Shown piece after piece: positions 8,715 to 18,600 of a stretch of 64,000 bases of DNA (its first letter is position 1; each line of letters begins with the position of its first letter). This stretch comes from JAGKXC01 sp964554385 (GTDB taxonomy: Bacteria > Bacteroidota > Bacteroidia > NS11-12g > UBA955): contig CAZKOM010000002.1 in assembly GCA_964554385.1 (NCBI GenBank), positions 1-64,000 on the forward strand, in the 5' to 3' direction. The notes beneath the pieces are model-generated. The model saw only the letters and a program-made list of their open reading frames with translations, did not search any database and was not told the DNA's origin. Made by a program: the position numbers and the translations under genes.

Positions 8715-9668
8715 ATGGATTCAGTATTGGACATTATCTCACCTATCCCAAGGGAAACATTAATTAAAGAATTAACTTCTGATATTTTTGTTCGACCTAC
8801 GAACAACGCAGATAATGAAATTTATATTTTCCAAGGAGACTCTAAACCCAATTTAATGCAAGAAATTGGTCGATTAAGAGAATTATCTTTCAGAAAAGCT
8901 GGCGGTGGAACAGGCAAATCGGTAGATATTGATGAATTTGACACTGGGGATTTCTCTTATTGGCAATTAATCGTATGGAACCCAGAGGAGCAAGAAATTG
9001 TTGGTGGTTATCGATTTTCTTTTTGTGCAAATGCAAAAGATTCGGAGGGTAATTTCCACTTATCTACTCGTGAGATTTTTAGTTATTCCGATAGGCTGAA
9101 AAGTGATTATTTCCCCTTTACCATAGAATTAGGTAGAAGTTTTGTACAGCCAAATTTTCAGCCCAGTGCAGATAGCAGAAAAGGAATTTTTTCATTGGAT
9201 AATTTATGGGATGGCTTGGGTGCTTTGGTGGTAAAACATCCAGAGATCAAATATTTCTTTGGGAAAGTAACAATGTATGCTGATTTTCAACGCGATGCAC
9301 GTAACTTAATTCTGGGATTTATGAATGCCTTTTTCCCGGACAATGAACAATTAGTGCATCTCCAATCACCCGTTATAATTGGAGATGAGTACTCAGATTT
9401 TATAAAGGAATTAAAAAATTTAAGTTTTAAGGAAGCCCATAAATTGCTTACTCAAAAAGTAAGAGAATTCGGCACTCACATTCCCCCACTTTTTAATGCC
9501 TACATGAGTTTAAGTCCTACCATGAAAACTTTTGGAACTGCGATTAATCATCATTTTGGGGATGTTGAGGAAACGGGTATTATGGTAACTATTGAAGATA
9601 TTTACGAGCAGAAAAAAGATAGACACATATCTTCATATTTACAGTATTTAGCAAAAACGAAACTCTAA
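8715..9668 (+). CDS. GNAT-fold N-acyltransferase of the OlsB/GlsB (hemolysin-like) family
   Basis: The 317-residue protein matches the Acetyltransf_5/OlsB type. It shows EIGRLRELSFRKAGGGTG, a central sheet with ELGRSFVQPNFQ, a LWDGLGALVVKHPEIKYFFGKVT block, and the C-terminal PPLFNAYMSLSPTMKTFGTA. Family members transfer a 3-hydroxyacyl chain from acyl-ACP to the amino group of ornithine or glycine. With the PlsC-type gene directly upstream it forms a plausible amino-lipid pathway. The likely product in Bacteroidota is glycine lipid, but the head group is inferred. A near-consensus box TATTTTTA (last base differs) ends 5 bases before the ATG. The gene overlaps the convergent protease gene by 4 bases. 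Confidence 0.8.
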   Translation: MDSVLDIISPIPRETLIKELTSDIFVRPTNNADNEIYIFQGDSKPNLMQEIGRLRELSFRKAGGGTGKSVDIDEFDTGDFSYWQLIVWNPEEQEIVGGYRFSFCANAKDSEGNFHLSTREIFSYSDRLKSDYFPFTIELGRSFVQPNFQPSADSRKGIFSLDNLWDGLGALVVKHPEIKYFFGKVTMYADFQRDARNLILGFMNAFFPDNEQLVHLQSPVIIGDEYSDFIKELKNLSFKEAHKLLTQKVREFGTHIPPLFNAYMSLSPTMKTFGTAINHHFGDVEETGIMVTIEDIYEQKKDRHISSYLQYLAKTKL

Positions 9669-11947
9669 GGTATAAATATCTTCCCACCCCAATTTTCTCC
9701 ATTGATCGAAACTTTATAATAATATATTCCGGAATTAATTAAGTTGATTGAAATAGGATTGCGTAAATCAGAATTGAATCTCCTAATAATTTCTCTTCCG
9801 TTTAAATCCAACAGCTGAAAATCACCCTTAGTGGTTAAATCTGTTTCTGAAATAAAGGATAATTCTTCCCGCTCAGTATCTATGACAATAGTTACTTTAT
9901 CTGTTTTATGCGATTTTATCAATAGGAATTTTTCTAAAAATTTGATTGCATCGAGTGCATTTATTTTACCAAACCCGGCGGTGTTATTAGAATCATTACC
10001 GGTATACTGATCTCGAGTATGGCAGAAGCGCCACAAATTTTTAATGTCTTCAGGCGATAAATTAGGGTTGGCTTGTAAGTATAATGCAACGATTCCCGAA
10101 ACATGCGGAGCCGCCATGGAAGTACCTGAAAACTGAACATAGTATTGATCAGCATTTCTCCAGTTTTGTTTGTGAACAACTTGATTATTCATCCAATCTG
10201 CATACTGATTTTTATGAAGTGCCGAAACAATATGGTGACCAGGCGCGATGATGTCAGGTTTTTGGCGGATTGATTTATAATCGCCTCTACCTGGAGCAGG
10301 TCCTCTGGATGAAAATCCTGCAATTTCCCCTGGAGTTAGCCATGGTTCTTCAATTAAACGTTGTTCAAAATTAAACCACTTATTTCTTGCAACATATGCA
10401 CCAACGCTGAGTGTTCGACTTCCAGTCCCACCGTTTTCTCCAACCGAAAACTCAGAACTCCCCTCTTTGTATTTTGGACCAAATGTAACATCTCGATGTC
10501 CATGAGAAAATGTTCCGGAAGTCCAGCGATAAGATTGACCAGAATTCCATGCATGAAATCCAGATTCAGCGTTAAAACTAATCCGTATATACTTATTTCG
10601 GGGATTGTTGTTTTCTATCATTATAAGTGCGTTAGGCTTATTATTTATTGGATAGATTTGCTCTGACCAAATAATATCTAATGTATCGTCTCCACGATTT
10701 ATACGTTCGCGATACGCACCACAATTCAAGCAATCTCCAACTTTATTCCATTTACTCGATAAAATTACATTTCCCAAAGTATCTACCAACGATATTTGTA
10801 TATTAAATCGTTTATTGGGGTCACCCCATGCATCGATGTAAACGTTTTCAGTGGGGTAATCCTTTCGAGATTTGTCTAAGGCAAGTGTATGTATTGTGTC
10901 CCCCATCAAATTTCCACCTATATGCATTTTATTGCCTCCATCATTTCCTGCAGCCCCAACTACAATTTTACCTGGACCAACTAACGCAGCTACAGATAAG
11001 TCAAATAAACTTGTTCCATCATGCGGTCCTGTATGCATCCCCCAGCTTAAATTAGCCACCACGGGTTTTTGGTGTTTATCTCCTACATCAAAAAGATATT
11101 TATACCCGTCTATAATCGTTGGATTAGCAACAACAAAATCCCCCAAGGCAGATCCACCCAAGCTGTCGTTGGCATATTTTATACCTACAAAACTAAGTTC
11201 AGCTTCGGGTGCCATTCCTCGATACTTGAAATTTGTTGACAACAATCCTGATCCTGCAGCTATTCCTGCTACATGAGTACCATGTGTTCCGTCATTGTCG
11301 ATTGCCGTAAGAATTTCTTGAGTGTCTTTATATTCTGAACCGTAATTGAAATTGTTTGGTCTTTTACCTGTTGCATGTTGTTGATGCCACATGGAGATAA
11401 TCTTTGTTTTATTTCCTTGTTGGTTAAAGAATGTTGGATGATCCGTTTGAAAGCCAATATCCACAATTCCAACGATGGTATTTTTACCGGTGTAATTTTG
11501 TTTTAATCCATTGTTAATTCCTAGTTCCACTTTATCCACCATGGACATATACCTACTGGTATCATTCAAGGGTTTGGGTGCGTTTAGCCTACTGCTCAAT
11601 TCTAAATAATATATATTATCATCGCCTAATAGCGATTCTAAAACAACGGGTTTAAATCGTATATGAATTAATGAATAATTCAAGTCGCAAAATCCTTCCA
11701 AGCGAGGCGATAATACCGATACGATTTGAACATCATTTAAATTAAATTCTGGTTTTGCTAATGCGAAAGCATGCCAATAGCCATCGAATGTTGGAAAAAT
11801 CGGCTGTAGATTTTTTTCCATTTTCGATAAAATAGCAATTTGTGAATTAGCACTAAATTTAGACGTTCCCGTTGAAGTTAATACTTGAGCGGTTAAATTC
11901 GTCGACAATAAAAATGCCACAAAAAAATACACTATAATTTTTCGCAT
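9665..11947 (-). CDS. Secreted S8 family serine protease with type IX sorting domain
   Basis: From the ATG at 11947 the 760-residue protein opens with a signal peptide (MRKIIVYFF, cut near LTAQ). The subtilase catalytic triad is present: Asp163 in GIVDIGFQTDH, His222 in THGTHVAG, and Ser610 in FSGTSMAAPHVSG, with a long insert between His and Ser. The last 80 residues form a C-terminal sorting domain (LLDLNGREI, NSGIYYYKVS, ending GGKIFIP) of the kind recognised by the type IX secretion system. It is therefore probably exported to the surface or medium. The longer frame beginning at 11998 adds 17 residues without signal character and runs through the promoter box, so I reject it. Confidence 0.92.
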   Translation of the reverse strand: MRKIIVYFFVAFLLSTNLTAQVLTSTGTSKFSANSQIAILSKMEKNLQPIFPTFDGYWHAFALAKPEFNLNDVQIVSVLSPRLEGFCDLNYSLIHIRFKPVVLESLLGDDNIYYLELSSRLNAPKPLNDTSRYMSMVDKVELGINNGLKQNYTGKNTIVGIVDIGFQTDHPTFFNQQGNKTKIISMWHQQHATGKRPNNFNYGSEYKDTQEILTAIDNDGTHGTHVAGIAAGSGLLSTNFKYRGMAPEAELSFVGIKYANDSLGGSALGDFVVANPTIIDGYKYLFDVGDKHQKPVVANLSWGMHTGPHDGTSLFDLSVAALVGPGKIVVGAAGNDGGNKMHIGGNLMGDTIHTLALDKSRKDYPTENVYIDAWGDPNKRFNIQISLVDTLGNVILSSKWNKVGDCLNCGAYRERINRGDDTLDIIWSEQIYPINNKPNALIMIENNNPRNKYIRISFNAESGFHAWNSGQSYRWTSGTFSHGHRDVTFGPKYKEGSSEFSVGENGGTGSRTLSVGAYVARNKWFNFEQRLIEEPWLTPGEIAGFSSRGPAPGRGDYKSIRQKPDIIAPGHHIVSALHKNQYADWMNNQVVHKQNWRNADQYYVQFSGTSMAAPHVSGIVALYLQANPNLSPEDIKNLWRFCHTRDQYTGNDSNNTAGFGKINALDAIKFLEKFLLIKSHKTDKVTIVIDTEREELSFISETDLTTKGDFQLLDLNGREIIRRFNSDLRNPISINLINSGIYYYKVSINGENWGGKIFIP

Positions 11948-11951
11948 AGCA

Positions 11952-11959
11952 CAAAGGTA
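11952..11959 (-). promoter_or_regulatory. -7 promoter box TACCTTTG for the protease gene
   Basis: An exact TAnnTTTG match ends 4 bases before the protease ATG, predicting a leaderless transcript. It faces away from the tcdA box 13 bases further on. Confidence 0.6.
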
Positions 11960-11972
11960 GCATGTTGAGTTA

Positions 11973-11980
11973 TAAATTTG
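11973..11980 (+). promoter_or_regulatory. -7 promoter box TAAATTTG for tcdA
   Basis: An exact TAnnTTTG match ends 5 bases before the ATG at 11986, predicting a leaderless transcript. Confidence 0.6.
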
Positions 11981-11985
11981 CGAGC

Positions 11986-12711
11986 ATGGATTTATCATGG
12001 TTAGAAAGGACAGAACTTCTTATTGGCAAAGAACAATTAGAAAATCTATCAATGAAAAACGTATTGGTAGTTGGTTTAGGTGGGGTTGGAAGTTATGCTG
12101 CGGAATTTATATGTAGAGCGGGAGTTGGTAAAATAACCATAGTAGATGGAGACATTGTAGATGTAACCAATAAGAATAGACAATTACCTGCACTAAATAG
12201 CACCATTGGTAAAAAGAAGGCGCAAATTATGGCAGACCGGATGATGGATATTAATCCCAACCTAAATCTAACCGTTATTGATTCTTTTCAGAGGCCAGAA
12301 CACACAATGGCATTAATTGAATCAGAGCGATTTGATTACGTTATGGATTGTATTGATTCTGTAACTCCCAAAGTCTATTTGATTAAGACTTGCGTTCAAT
12401 ATCAACAACGAATAATATCAAGCATGGGTGCAGGTGGCAAAACGGATGCAAGTAAAGTAAGTGTTACCGATATTTCTAAAACTTATAATTGCCCATTTGC
12501 ACGAAATGTTAGAAAACGATTGCATAAGCATGGTGTTTATAAGGGTTTTAAAGCTGTATTTAATGAAAGTGAAATTAATCGAGAATCTGTTAAATTAACG
12601 GATGGAAGTAATTTTAAAAAGAGTTTTTATGGTACAATATCATTTATGCCTGCATTATTTGGTTTGCGAATGGCTGCAGAAGTAATTAATGATTTACGAA
12701 TTGAACGCTAG
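11986..12711 (+). CDS. tcdA: tRNA threonylcarbamoyladenosine dehydratase
   Basis: TcdA (CsdL) is an E1-like ATP-dependent enzyme that cyclises t6A37 of tRNA to ct6A. The 241-residue protein shows WLERTELLIGKEQLE, the nucleotide-binding loop VVGLGGVGSYAAE (Gly30-Gly35), VDGDIVDVTNKNRQ, the family-typical DCIDSVTPKVYLI, and SSMGAGGKTDAS. The frame can be extended to 11962, but homologues begin near WLERTELL. The promoter box at 11973-11980 lies inside that extension, so 11986 is the start. Confidence 0.9.
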   Translation: MDLSWLERTELLIGKEQLENLSMKNVLVVGLGGVGSYAAEFICRAGVGKITIVDGDIVDVTNKNRQLPALNSTIGKKKAQIMADRMMDINPNLNLTVIDSFQRPEHTMALIESERFDYVMDCIDSVTPKVYLIKTCVQYQQRIISSMGAGGKTDASKVSVTDISKTYNCPFARNVRKRLHKHGVYKGFKAVFNESEINRESVKLTDGSNFKKSFYGTISFMPALFGLRMAAEVINDLRIER

Positions 12712-12766
12712 TTTAAAATTATTCAATAATTCTTCAATCGTATTTGTTAAATGAGATTATTGCCAA

Positions 12767-12774
12767 TAAATTTG
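12767..12774 (+). promoter_or_regulatory. -7 promoter box TAAATTTG for the lipocalin-like lipoprotein
   Basis: An exact TAnnTTTG match, with a TTTG at 12743-12746 as a -33 element 20 bases upstream. It lies 11 bases before the ATG at 12786. Confidence 0.6.
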
Positions 12775-12785
12775 GAATTCAACCT

Positions 12786-13259
12786 ATGAGAAAATTATTA
12801 TTATCTACAATGATGCTTGGAGCGATTGGATTTTTAGCTTCATGCAATGACGAGGGTGGCTCGAACAACAACAACGGAACTATTGACATTTCTGGAAAAA
12901 CCAAACAAGAAGTATTCATGATGCATTCTTGGAAGTTAACTTCATGGATTGACAGTGGACAAGGAGAAAAAACGGAGAGCATTGAACAATGCAAACAAGA
13001 CGATGTCTACGATTTTACCACAACCACTACATTCAAAGTAACTAATAATCAAAAATGCGATCCATCTGATAAGGATGTAGATGTATTAAACTGGAGCATG
13101 TCTAGTGCTAACGGGGATGATATTAACTTTTTTGGTGTTAGTTGGAAGATTAAATCATTGACCGGAGAAAAAATTACTTTAAATCGAAAGTATTTATTCA
13201 ATTTTCCTTCTGGATCAACCGATACGTTGTACTCGGATATTACACTTGTGAAGAAATAA
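12786..13259 (+). CDS. Small lipocalin-like lipoprotein
   Basis: The 157-residue lipoprotein has the signal MRKLLLSTMMLGAIGFLASC and an Asn-rich linker. The following domain has WKLTSW, a CKQDDVYDF strand, a paired Cys (KCDPSD) and a Thr-rich centre. This is the arrangement of Bacteroidota lipocalin-like (Lipocalin_4/5 type) lipoproteins. Their ligand is unknown. The frame extends 14 codons upstream to 12744, but that segment lacks signal-peptide character and contains the promoter box, so I start at 12786. A strong terminator follows at once, so it is probably monocistronic. Confidence 0.75.
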   Translation: MRKLLLSTMMLGAIGFLASCNDEGGSNNNNGTIDISGKTKQEVFMMHSWKLTSWIDSGQGEKTESIEQCKQDDVYDFTTTTTFKVTNNQKCDPSDKDVDVLNWSMSSANGDDINFFGVSWKIKSLTGEKITLNRKYLFNFPSGSTDTLYSDITLVKK

Positions 13260-13282
13260 TTGGCTATTATTATATTCCACGG

Positions 13283-13313
13283 GCCGTCTAACTAATAGTT
13301 AGGCGGCTTTTTT
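13283..13313 (+). terminator. Rho-independent terminator after the lipocalin-like gene
   Basis: A 10-bp stem (GCCGTCTAAC / GTTAGGCGGC, one G-T pair) with a TAATA loop is followed by six T. The T-run overlaps the last codon of the convergent TPR gene, which ends at 13312. Confidence 0.85.
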
Positions 13314-14232
13314 AATTAGTTAAATTCTTAATGCACTCTTTTTGAAGCGTTTCTGCTTTTGAATAATCCGGGGACATTCTTAGTATTTCGTCACAATGCG
13401 CCTTGGCTGTTTGATAATTTTCAAATTCAAATTCAATAATTGCCATATTATAACGTGCCATAATATGACTTGGATTTAGCTTTAATGTTCTTTCATATAA
13501 TTCCATAGCAGTCTTATAGGCTCCATTCCATTGCGATGCTAAACCATAGTGATACAATGCCTCATCACTAAACTCGTTCATAGAAGCTGCTTTTTTCGCC
13601 CAGACTAAAGATTGATTATCACGTTTTGCCATTAACAATAAAGTGTATTGCATAGTAGCATCATAATTTTCTGAATTCTCTTTGAGCACTGTTTGCAATA
13701 GATTAATGGCAGTATTTGTATCCTTTTGTTCTTTGGCAGATATGGCTCTATAGACCATAGCCTTTTCGCGATAATCCGGTATTTCTTGAAGCTCTTTATA
13801 TAATTTTTCTGCTTCTGTATATTGTTGTCGTGCCAAGAACAAGTACGCCAGTAAAGACTTTGCCTCATAAAAATCCGGCTGTAATCGCAAGCATTCTTCT
13901 AAGTGGTCTTTAGCTTTCTTGGGTTGAGCTGAATCTAGTGATAAATAGGATTCAGCTATTTTATAATGATATAAGGGTTGTTTATCGTTTATAGAAATTG
14001 CCCATTCTAAATCAGTTATTGCATCTCTATATTTTTTTTCGAAAAAGAAAGCGTTTCCTCTGAGGTAATATAATTCTGCGTTTTTCGGATCTTTGTTGAT
14101 TTTAGCGCTGGCAGAACGAATGTCTGCTGAATAACTAGTGTCGGTTTCGCTAATGTACCTGCCTGAAATACTGGAATTGCTGCAGGAAGCAATGATTAGT
14201 AACCATATTAAGGAAATGGCTAATCTGCTCAT
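13312..14232 (-). CDS. TPR-repeat lipoprotein
   Basis: The 306-residue protein begins MSRLAISLIWLLIIASC, a lipoprotein signal with the lipobox IASC. It consists mostly of tetratricopeptide repeats (AELYYLRGNAFFFEKKY, PLYHYKIAESYLSL, DEALYHYGLASQWNGAY, IMARYNMAIIEFEFENY). TPRs are protein-binding scaffolds, and no partner is indicated by the neighbours. Its ATG lies only 4 bases beyond the 3' end of tRNA-Leu on the same strand with no promoter box between. The two are therefore presumably one transcript, separated by tRNA 3' processing. Confidence 0.85.
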   Translation of the reverse strand: MSRLAISLIWLLIIASCSNSSISGRYISETDTSYSADIRSASAKINKDPKNAELYYLRGNAFFFEKKYRDAITDLEWAISINDKQPLYHYKIAESYLSLDSAQPKKAKDHLEECLRLQPDFYEAKSLLAYLFLARQQYTEAEKLYKELQEIPDYREKAMVYRAISAKEQKDTNTAINLLQTVLKENSENYDATMQYTLLLMAKRDNQSLVWAKKAASMNEFSDEALYHYGLASQWNGAYKTAMELYERTLKLNPSHIMARYNMAIIEFEFENYQTAKAHCDEILRMSPDYSKAETLQKECIKNLTN

Positions 14233-14236
14233 TTTG

Positions 14237-14322
14237 TGCTCGGGACGGGAATCGAACCCGTACTGTCATTGCTGACAACAGGATTTTAAGTCCTGCGCGT
14301 CTACCTATTCCGCCACCCGAGC
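14237..14322 (-). tRNA. tRNA-Leu (anticodon TAA)
   Basis: An 86-base class II tRNA. The acceptor stem pairs GCTCGGG with CCCGAGC. The anticodon arm is CAGGA-CTTAAAA-TCCTG with anticodon TAA. A long variable arm (TGTCA / TGACA) is followed by the T-loop GGTTCGATTCC. The discriminator base is A and no CCA is encoded, so the CCA-adding enzyme is needed. Confidence 0.95.
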
Positions 14323-14329
14323 GGGGTTG

Positions 14330-14337
14330 CAAATATA
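14330..14337 (-). promoter_or_regulatory. -7 promoter box TATATTTG for tRNA-Leu and the TPR gene
   Basis: An exact TAnnTTTG match lies 7 bases before the mature tRNA 5' end. It is the only box seen upstream of the tRNA/TPR unit. Confidence 0.6.
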
Positions 14338-14355
14338 CAATAATTATCTAATTTT

Positions 14356-15582
14356 CTAAGAATTTATTGAGATAATTGTTGATTCTATGATATCGCAAGC
14401 CTCATGTAATTGACTTTCAGAAATTAACAAAGGCGGAGCAAATCGAATTGTATGGGTATGGGTTTGTTTTGCCAATAGTCCATTTGCCAATAATTCTAGA
14501 CAAATATTATATGCAGTTTTATTTTCACCAAACGGCTTAATATCTATGGCATTCAATAATCCTTTTCCACGAACATCCAAGATTAAATCCGATTTAATAT
14601 TTTTCATCCGTTCTCTGAAAATTTCCCCCATAGCTTCGGCATTTTCAATCATTTTTTCTTCCAGTAAAACTTCCAATGATGCCATCGCCACGGCACATGC
14701 TAACGGATTTCCTCCAAATGTGGAACCATGCTGCCCAGGATGAAGTACACCCATAACCTGATGAGATGTCAATACAGCACTTACAGGCAAAACACCGCCA
14801 CCCAATGCTTTTCCTAAAATTAATATATCCGGTTTAACATCTTCATGATCGCAACACAGTAACTTTCCGGTTCTGCCTAATCCAGTTTGCACTTCATCAG
14901 CGATAAAAAGTACATTGTATTTACTACATAATTCACGAACCCCTTTGAGATAACCCAAAGGTGGAACTTTTACTCCAGCTTCGCCCTGAATTGGCTCCAC
15001 CATAAAGGCACAAGTGTTATTATTACTTAATGCCGCTTCCAATTGTTGCAAGTCACCGTATGGAACGACATCATACCCTGGCACCAATGGACCAAAATTC
15101 CCGTAGCTATCTGCATCTTGAGATGAGCTTATAGCAGCAATAGTTCTTCCCCAAAAGTTTCCTGTTGCAAACACTACTCTTGCTTGGTTACTGGCTATTC
15201 CTTTGATTTCATATCCCCACTTCCTTGCTAATTTTATTGCAGTCTCTCCTCCTTCTACACCCGTATTCATAGGTAAAACACGATCAAAACCTAACAGGTT
15301 GGTTATATACTTCTCGTAAGGGCCTAATAAATTGTTATGAAATGCCCTAGATGTCAAAGTTAAACGCTCTGATTGATTTTGTAATGTTTTAATAATTTTA
15401 GGATGACAATGCCCTTGATTTACAGCACTATAAGCCGACAAAAAATCCCAATATTTCTTTCCATTTACATCCCAAACCTCTACCCCTTTACCGTATTCCA
15501 ATACTACTGGTAAAGGATGGTAATTGTGAGCACCGTACGATTCTTCGAGTTGAATAAAATATTGTGACTTGTCTTGAAGCAT
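14356..15582 (-). CDS. rocD: Ornithine--oxo-acid aminotransferase
   Basis: This PLP enzyme converts ornithine and 2-oxoglutarate to glutamate semialdehyde and glutamate. The 408 residues show the ornithine-aminotransferase opening (YGAHNYHPLPVVLEYGKG), a FLSAYSAVNQGHCHP block, NTGVEGGETAIKLAR, the VEPIQGEAGV strand, FIADEVQTGLGRTGK and the PLP lysine Lys258 in ILGKALGGG. The closely matched YHPLPVV opening favours RocD over acetylornithine aminotransferase. It is transcribed alone from a box 4 bases before its ATG. Confidence 0.92.
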   Translation of the reverse strand: MLQDKSQYFIQLEESYGAHNYHPLPVVLEYGKGVEVWDVNGKKYWDFLSAYSAVNQGHCHPKIIKTLQNQSERLTLTSRAFHNNLLGPYEKYITNLLGFDRVLPMNTGVEGGETAIKLARKWGYEIKGIASNQARVVFATGNFWGRTIAAISSSQDADSYGNFGPLVPGYDVVPYGDLQQLEAALSNNNTCAFMVEPIQGEAGVKVPPLGYLKGVRELCSKYNVLFIADEVQTGLGRTGKLLCCDHEDVKPDILILGKALGGGVLPVSAVLTSHQVMGVLHPGQHGSTFGGNPLACAVAMASLEVLLEEKMIENAEAMGEIFRERMKNIKSDLILDVRGKGLLNAIDIKPFGENKTAYNICLELLANGLLAKQTHTHTIRFAPPLLISESQLHEACDIIESTIISINS

Positions 15583-15586
15583 AACA

Positions 15587-15594
15587 CAAATTTA
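15587..15594 (-). promoter_or_regulatory. -7 promoter box TAAATTTG for rocD
   Basis: An exact TAnnTTTG match ends 4 bases before the rocD ATG, predicting a leaderless transcript. Confidence 0.6.
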
Positions 15595-15652
15595 CTACAA
15601 GCAATACTGATTTTAAGAGACCGAATAAAATTAGTATTTTCGAAGTCACCGG

Positions 15653-18600
15653 ATGTTGCGATTTTACACATTCATACTATTTTATATTTTAGCAAATAAT
15701 TCTGCTTTGGGTTCAAGTACGATGAGCTCAACCATTGGATTTCAATCACATAGGAAAAATAACGAAAACCAGCCTATTAAGTGTTTAAAATACGGTCGCA
15801 TTAAATTAATAACTCAACTTGATCCTAATTCTCAGAAAAGACTTGTGGATAGCATATTCATGCAAGTGAATGAGAGTTTACAAAAAATAGAATTGCGACT
15901 TGGCTATAAGTTAACATCGGATATTGAAATTCAATTATTTACCGATCTTGAAAATTACGAAGCGGCATTTAAAGAAACCAAAATATACGCAGAGCAACAT
16001 AAAATTGCTAACGTATATACTCAGGAGAAAATATTGCCCCTTTTTGTGGCGCAAACTTTTCATAACATTAAGTCTGATATCCAATTTTTAGTTACGTATA
16101 TTATATTAGATGAGTTCCTACATGGAGTTGGAGTTAAACAACGATTAAACCAAGGCGATGCTGTGAGATTGCCAATTTGGCTTATACATGGTTACTGTTA
16201 TTTAAATGCGTCACCTTGGAGCGCGAAAGATGCCGATCAATTTATCTTATTCACAAAGCAAGGTTGTTATAAAAATCTCCATAAAATTCCGGCTGAGGCA
16301 CAGTCCGTATTCGGAAAATATATTTGGAATAATATATTAATTAACACGAACAAAAACACTGAGTCAACTATATGGTTTACAGTGAAATATACCAATCAAT
16401 TGAATGAAGCATTTTTATTTCAATTTAAACAAACTTTTGATGATTGGTATCAAAGTATTCCACCAATAAATATAAAAACACAAACACAATCCAGCGATTT
16501 ACCATTACCAAAATCGTTTTCTGGGAAAACCATTCAAAATATCACCACAGATAAGAATAATTCCTATTTAATTCTTATGTCGGATGAAATCAGTGATAAA
16601 TTAGTGTTGTATTCTCAAAATAAACAACTGAACACAATTGCAGAATTTAATTCTCATGATCAAATTAATCCATGGTTTCGTAAAAATGAATATCAATTAT
16701 GGTACGATAGTTTTTCTAATAAATTCTTTTTCGCCATCCGAAAAGGTATGGTATGTAGCGTTTTTACCTATACGAAAGACAAACATCTTGTTTTAATTGA
16801 TAGCATACAATTAGGGTTAGAAGAAATAAATAATGGCCTTACTTTCAATATTTATAAAACATTATCTACTAATTACGATAAATTTATTAATTCTGTTTCT
16901 GGATCTGTAATTGAAATAATTTCAGAAGGTTATTCGATATATAAAAACGTTCAGCATCTGTTGGTAATCTCGAGATTAAATAAAAATTATCGTTCAAAAT
17001 CACAGCACCCTATTGTAAATTCCCCCTACTTATTATCGATTTACAGGATTCAAAACAATGAATACACGCTATTGCGCTGTGATAGCTTTAATGAATTACC
17101 TGTAATTGGTAGCGTGCTTACAGAAACCTCAAACAGAATTAGCTACACCATGGGGAATAGCCATTTTTGGAAATTGAATTTTATTGAATTCAATCAAGAA
17201 GATGATTTACATTGGAATACAGGATTTACATTGCAGAACTTTAGACATTACAAAGACTACAAGGAACAAATTTTAGAAATTGGGAATCAAAATGACTTTG
17301 CGATAGTAAAAATTCTTAATAACTGGCAAGAAACCAAACAAGAAATTATAACTTTATATAAACAACCTGAAACTGCGGTCAAAGTTATTACAACCGCCAC
17401 TGTGGATAGTTTTAAGTTCGATAGTTCATCCATAGGTTTTCAATTTATTAGTAACTACACGGTTCGTTCATGGCTGAATAAAACCAAGCAACAACTTGTA
17501 GATCAGTATACCGGTGACTTTAATGTGAATTTTATTACTCCTGGATATTATCTTAAACATGCGGGGATATATTTAACCAATTTTGAAAATCGGAACTTTA
17601 CTTACTACAACAGAATTCCGTTGAAAAATCTGATAAATAGTCCTTTTACTCCAACGATTCGATTGCATATTGCCGATAAACTCAATCAACACAATCTTAC
17701 CATGATGATATTTAGTAATATTATTGGTAGCCGCATGGGTATGGAGGTAAATCAGCAGCTGGATTTAAATAATAAATATTCATTAACCCATACATTATTA
17801 TGGAGAAATAGGAATTTTGTTTCTAGTGAAAACAATTATATTCGTAATAGTTCGATAAGCAATCAAATCGGATTAACTAAATCCTGGTTGAATTGTATAC
17901 GGACTTCCATCGATATTGAAATTAGGTATGATGCATTTTATTCTAGGATCAGCAACCTAAGTCAGGCAATTACTCCTTCTACAAAGACTGCATTAGGGAG
18001 TATGTTTTTTACTTTTAGATATAATACTGAGCAAGAATATAATCAAACATCCTTGAAGCGTTGGAACTTTCAATCGAAATTATCTATGGGACCCACAATT
18101 TTCGACCAAAGTAATCCATATAATTTCATTTTTAAACTTGAAGGTGTTTCATCAAAATCGATTGGTAAACACTTTTTGTATCGTAATCGATTTAGTAGTA
18201 TATATACTGTAGGAAAGACTCAAACGCTTTATTTAATTGGTGGAACCGATGGTTGGTTAAATAACGATCAATATATTGATAAAATTCCTGCTATCAAGTT
18301 AAACACAAATTTCAATATGGTGGGTTTTGGATTACCTGTGAGAGGTTTTGTGTATGGAAGCCGTTTAGGTTCTTCTTATTTTTCAATTCAACAACAACTT
18401 GAATTAGAATTGTTTAAATCCATAATTCATAGACAGATAAAGAATATATTTATCAGTGATTTAACCGTTTATTTGTTTGGCGATGCGGGAATGGCTTTTG
18501 TAGACAATAATCCTAAATCACTGTCTAATCCATATCATACAAGACAAATAAGTACGGGTAATTATCAGCTATGGTATACCTCTTTACACAACCCATGGAT

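Noticed and set aside
10872..11276. 134-residue plus-strand frame inside the protease gene
   Set aside because: It is an antisense shadow of a well-supported subtilase. The sequence is Pro/Ser-rich without domain features or a promoter.
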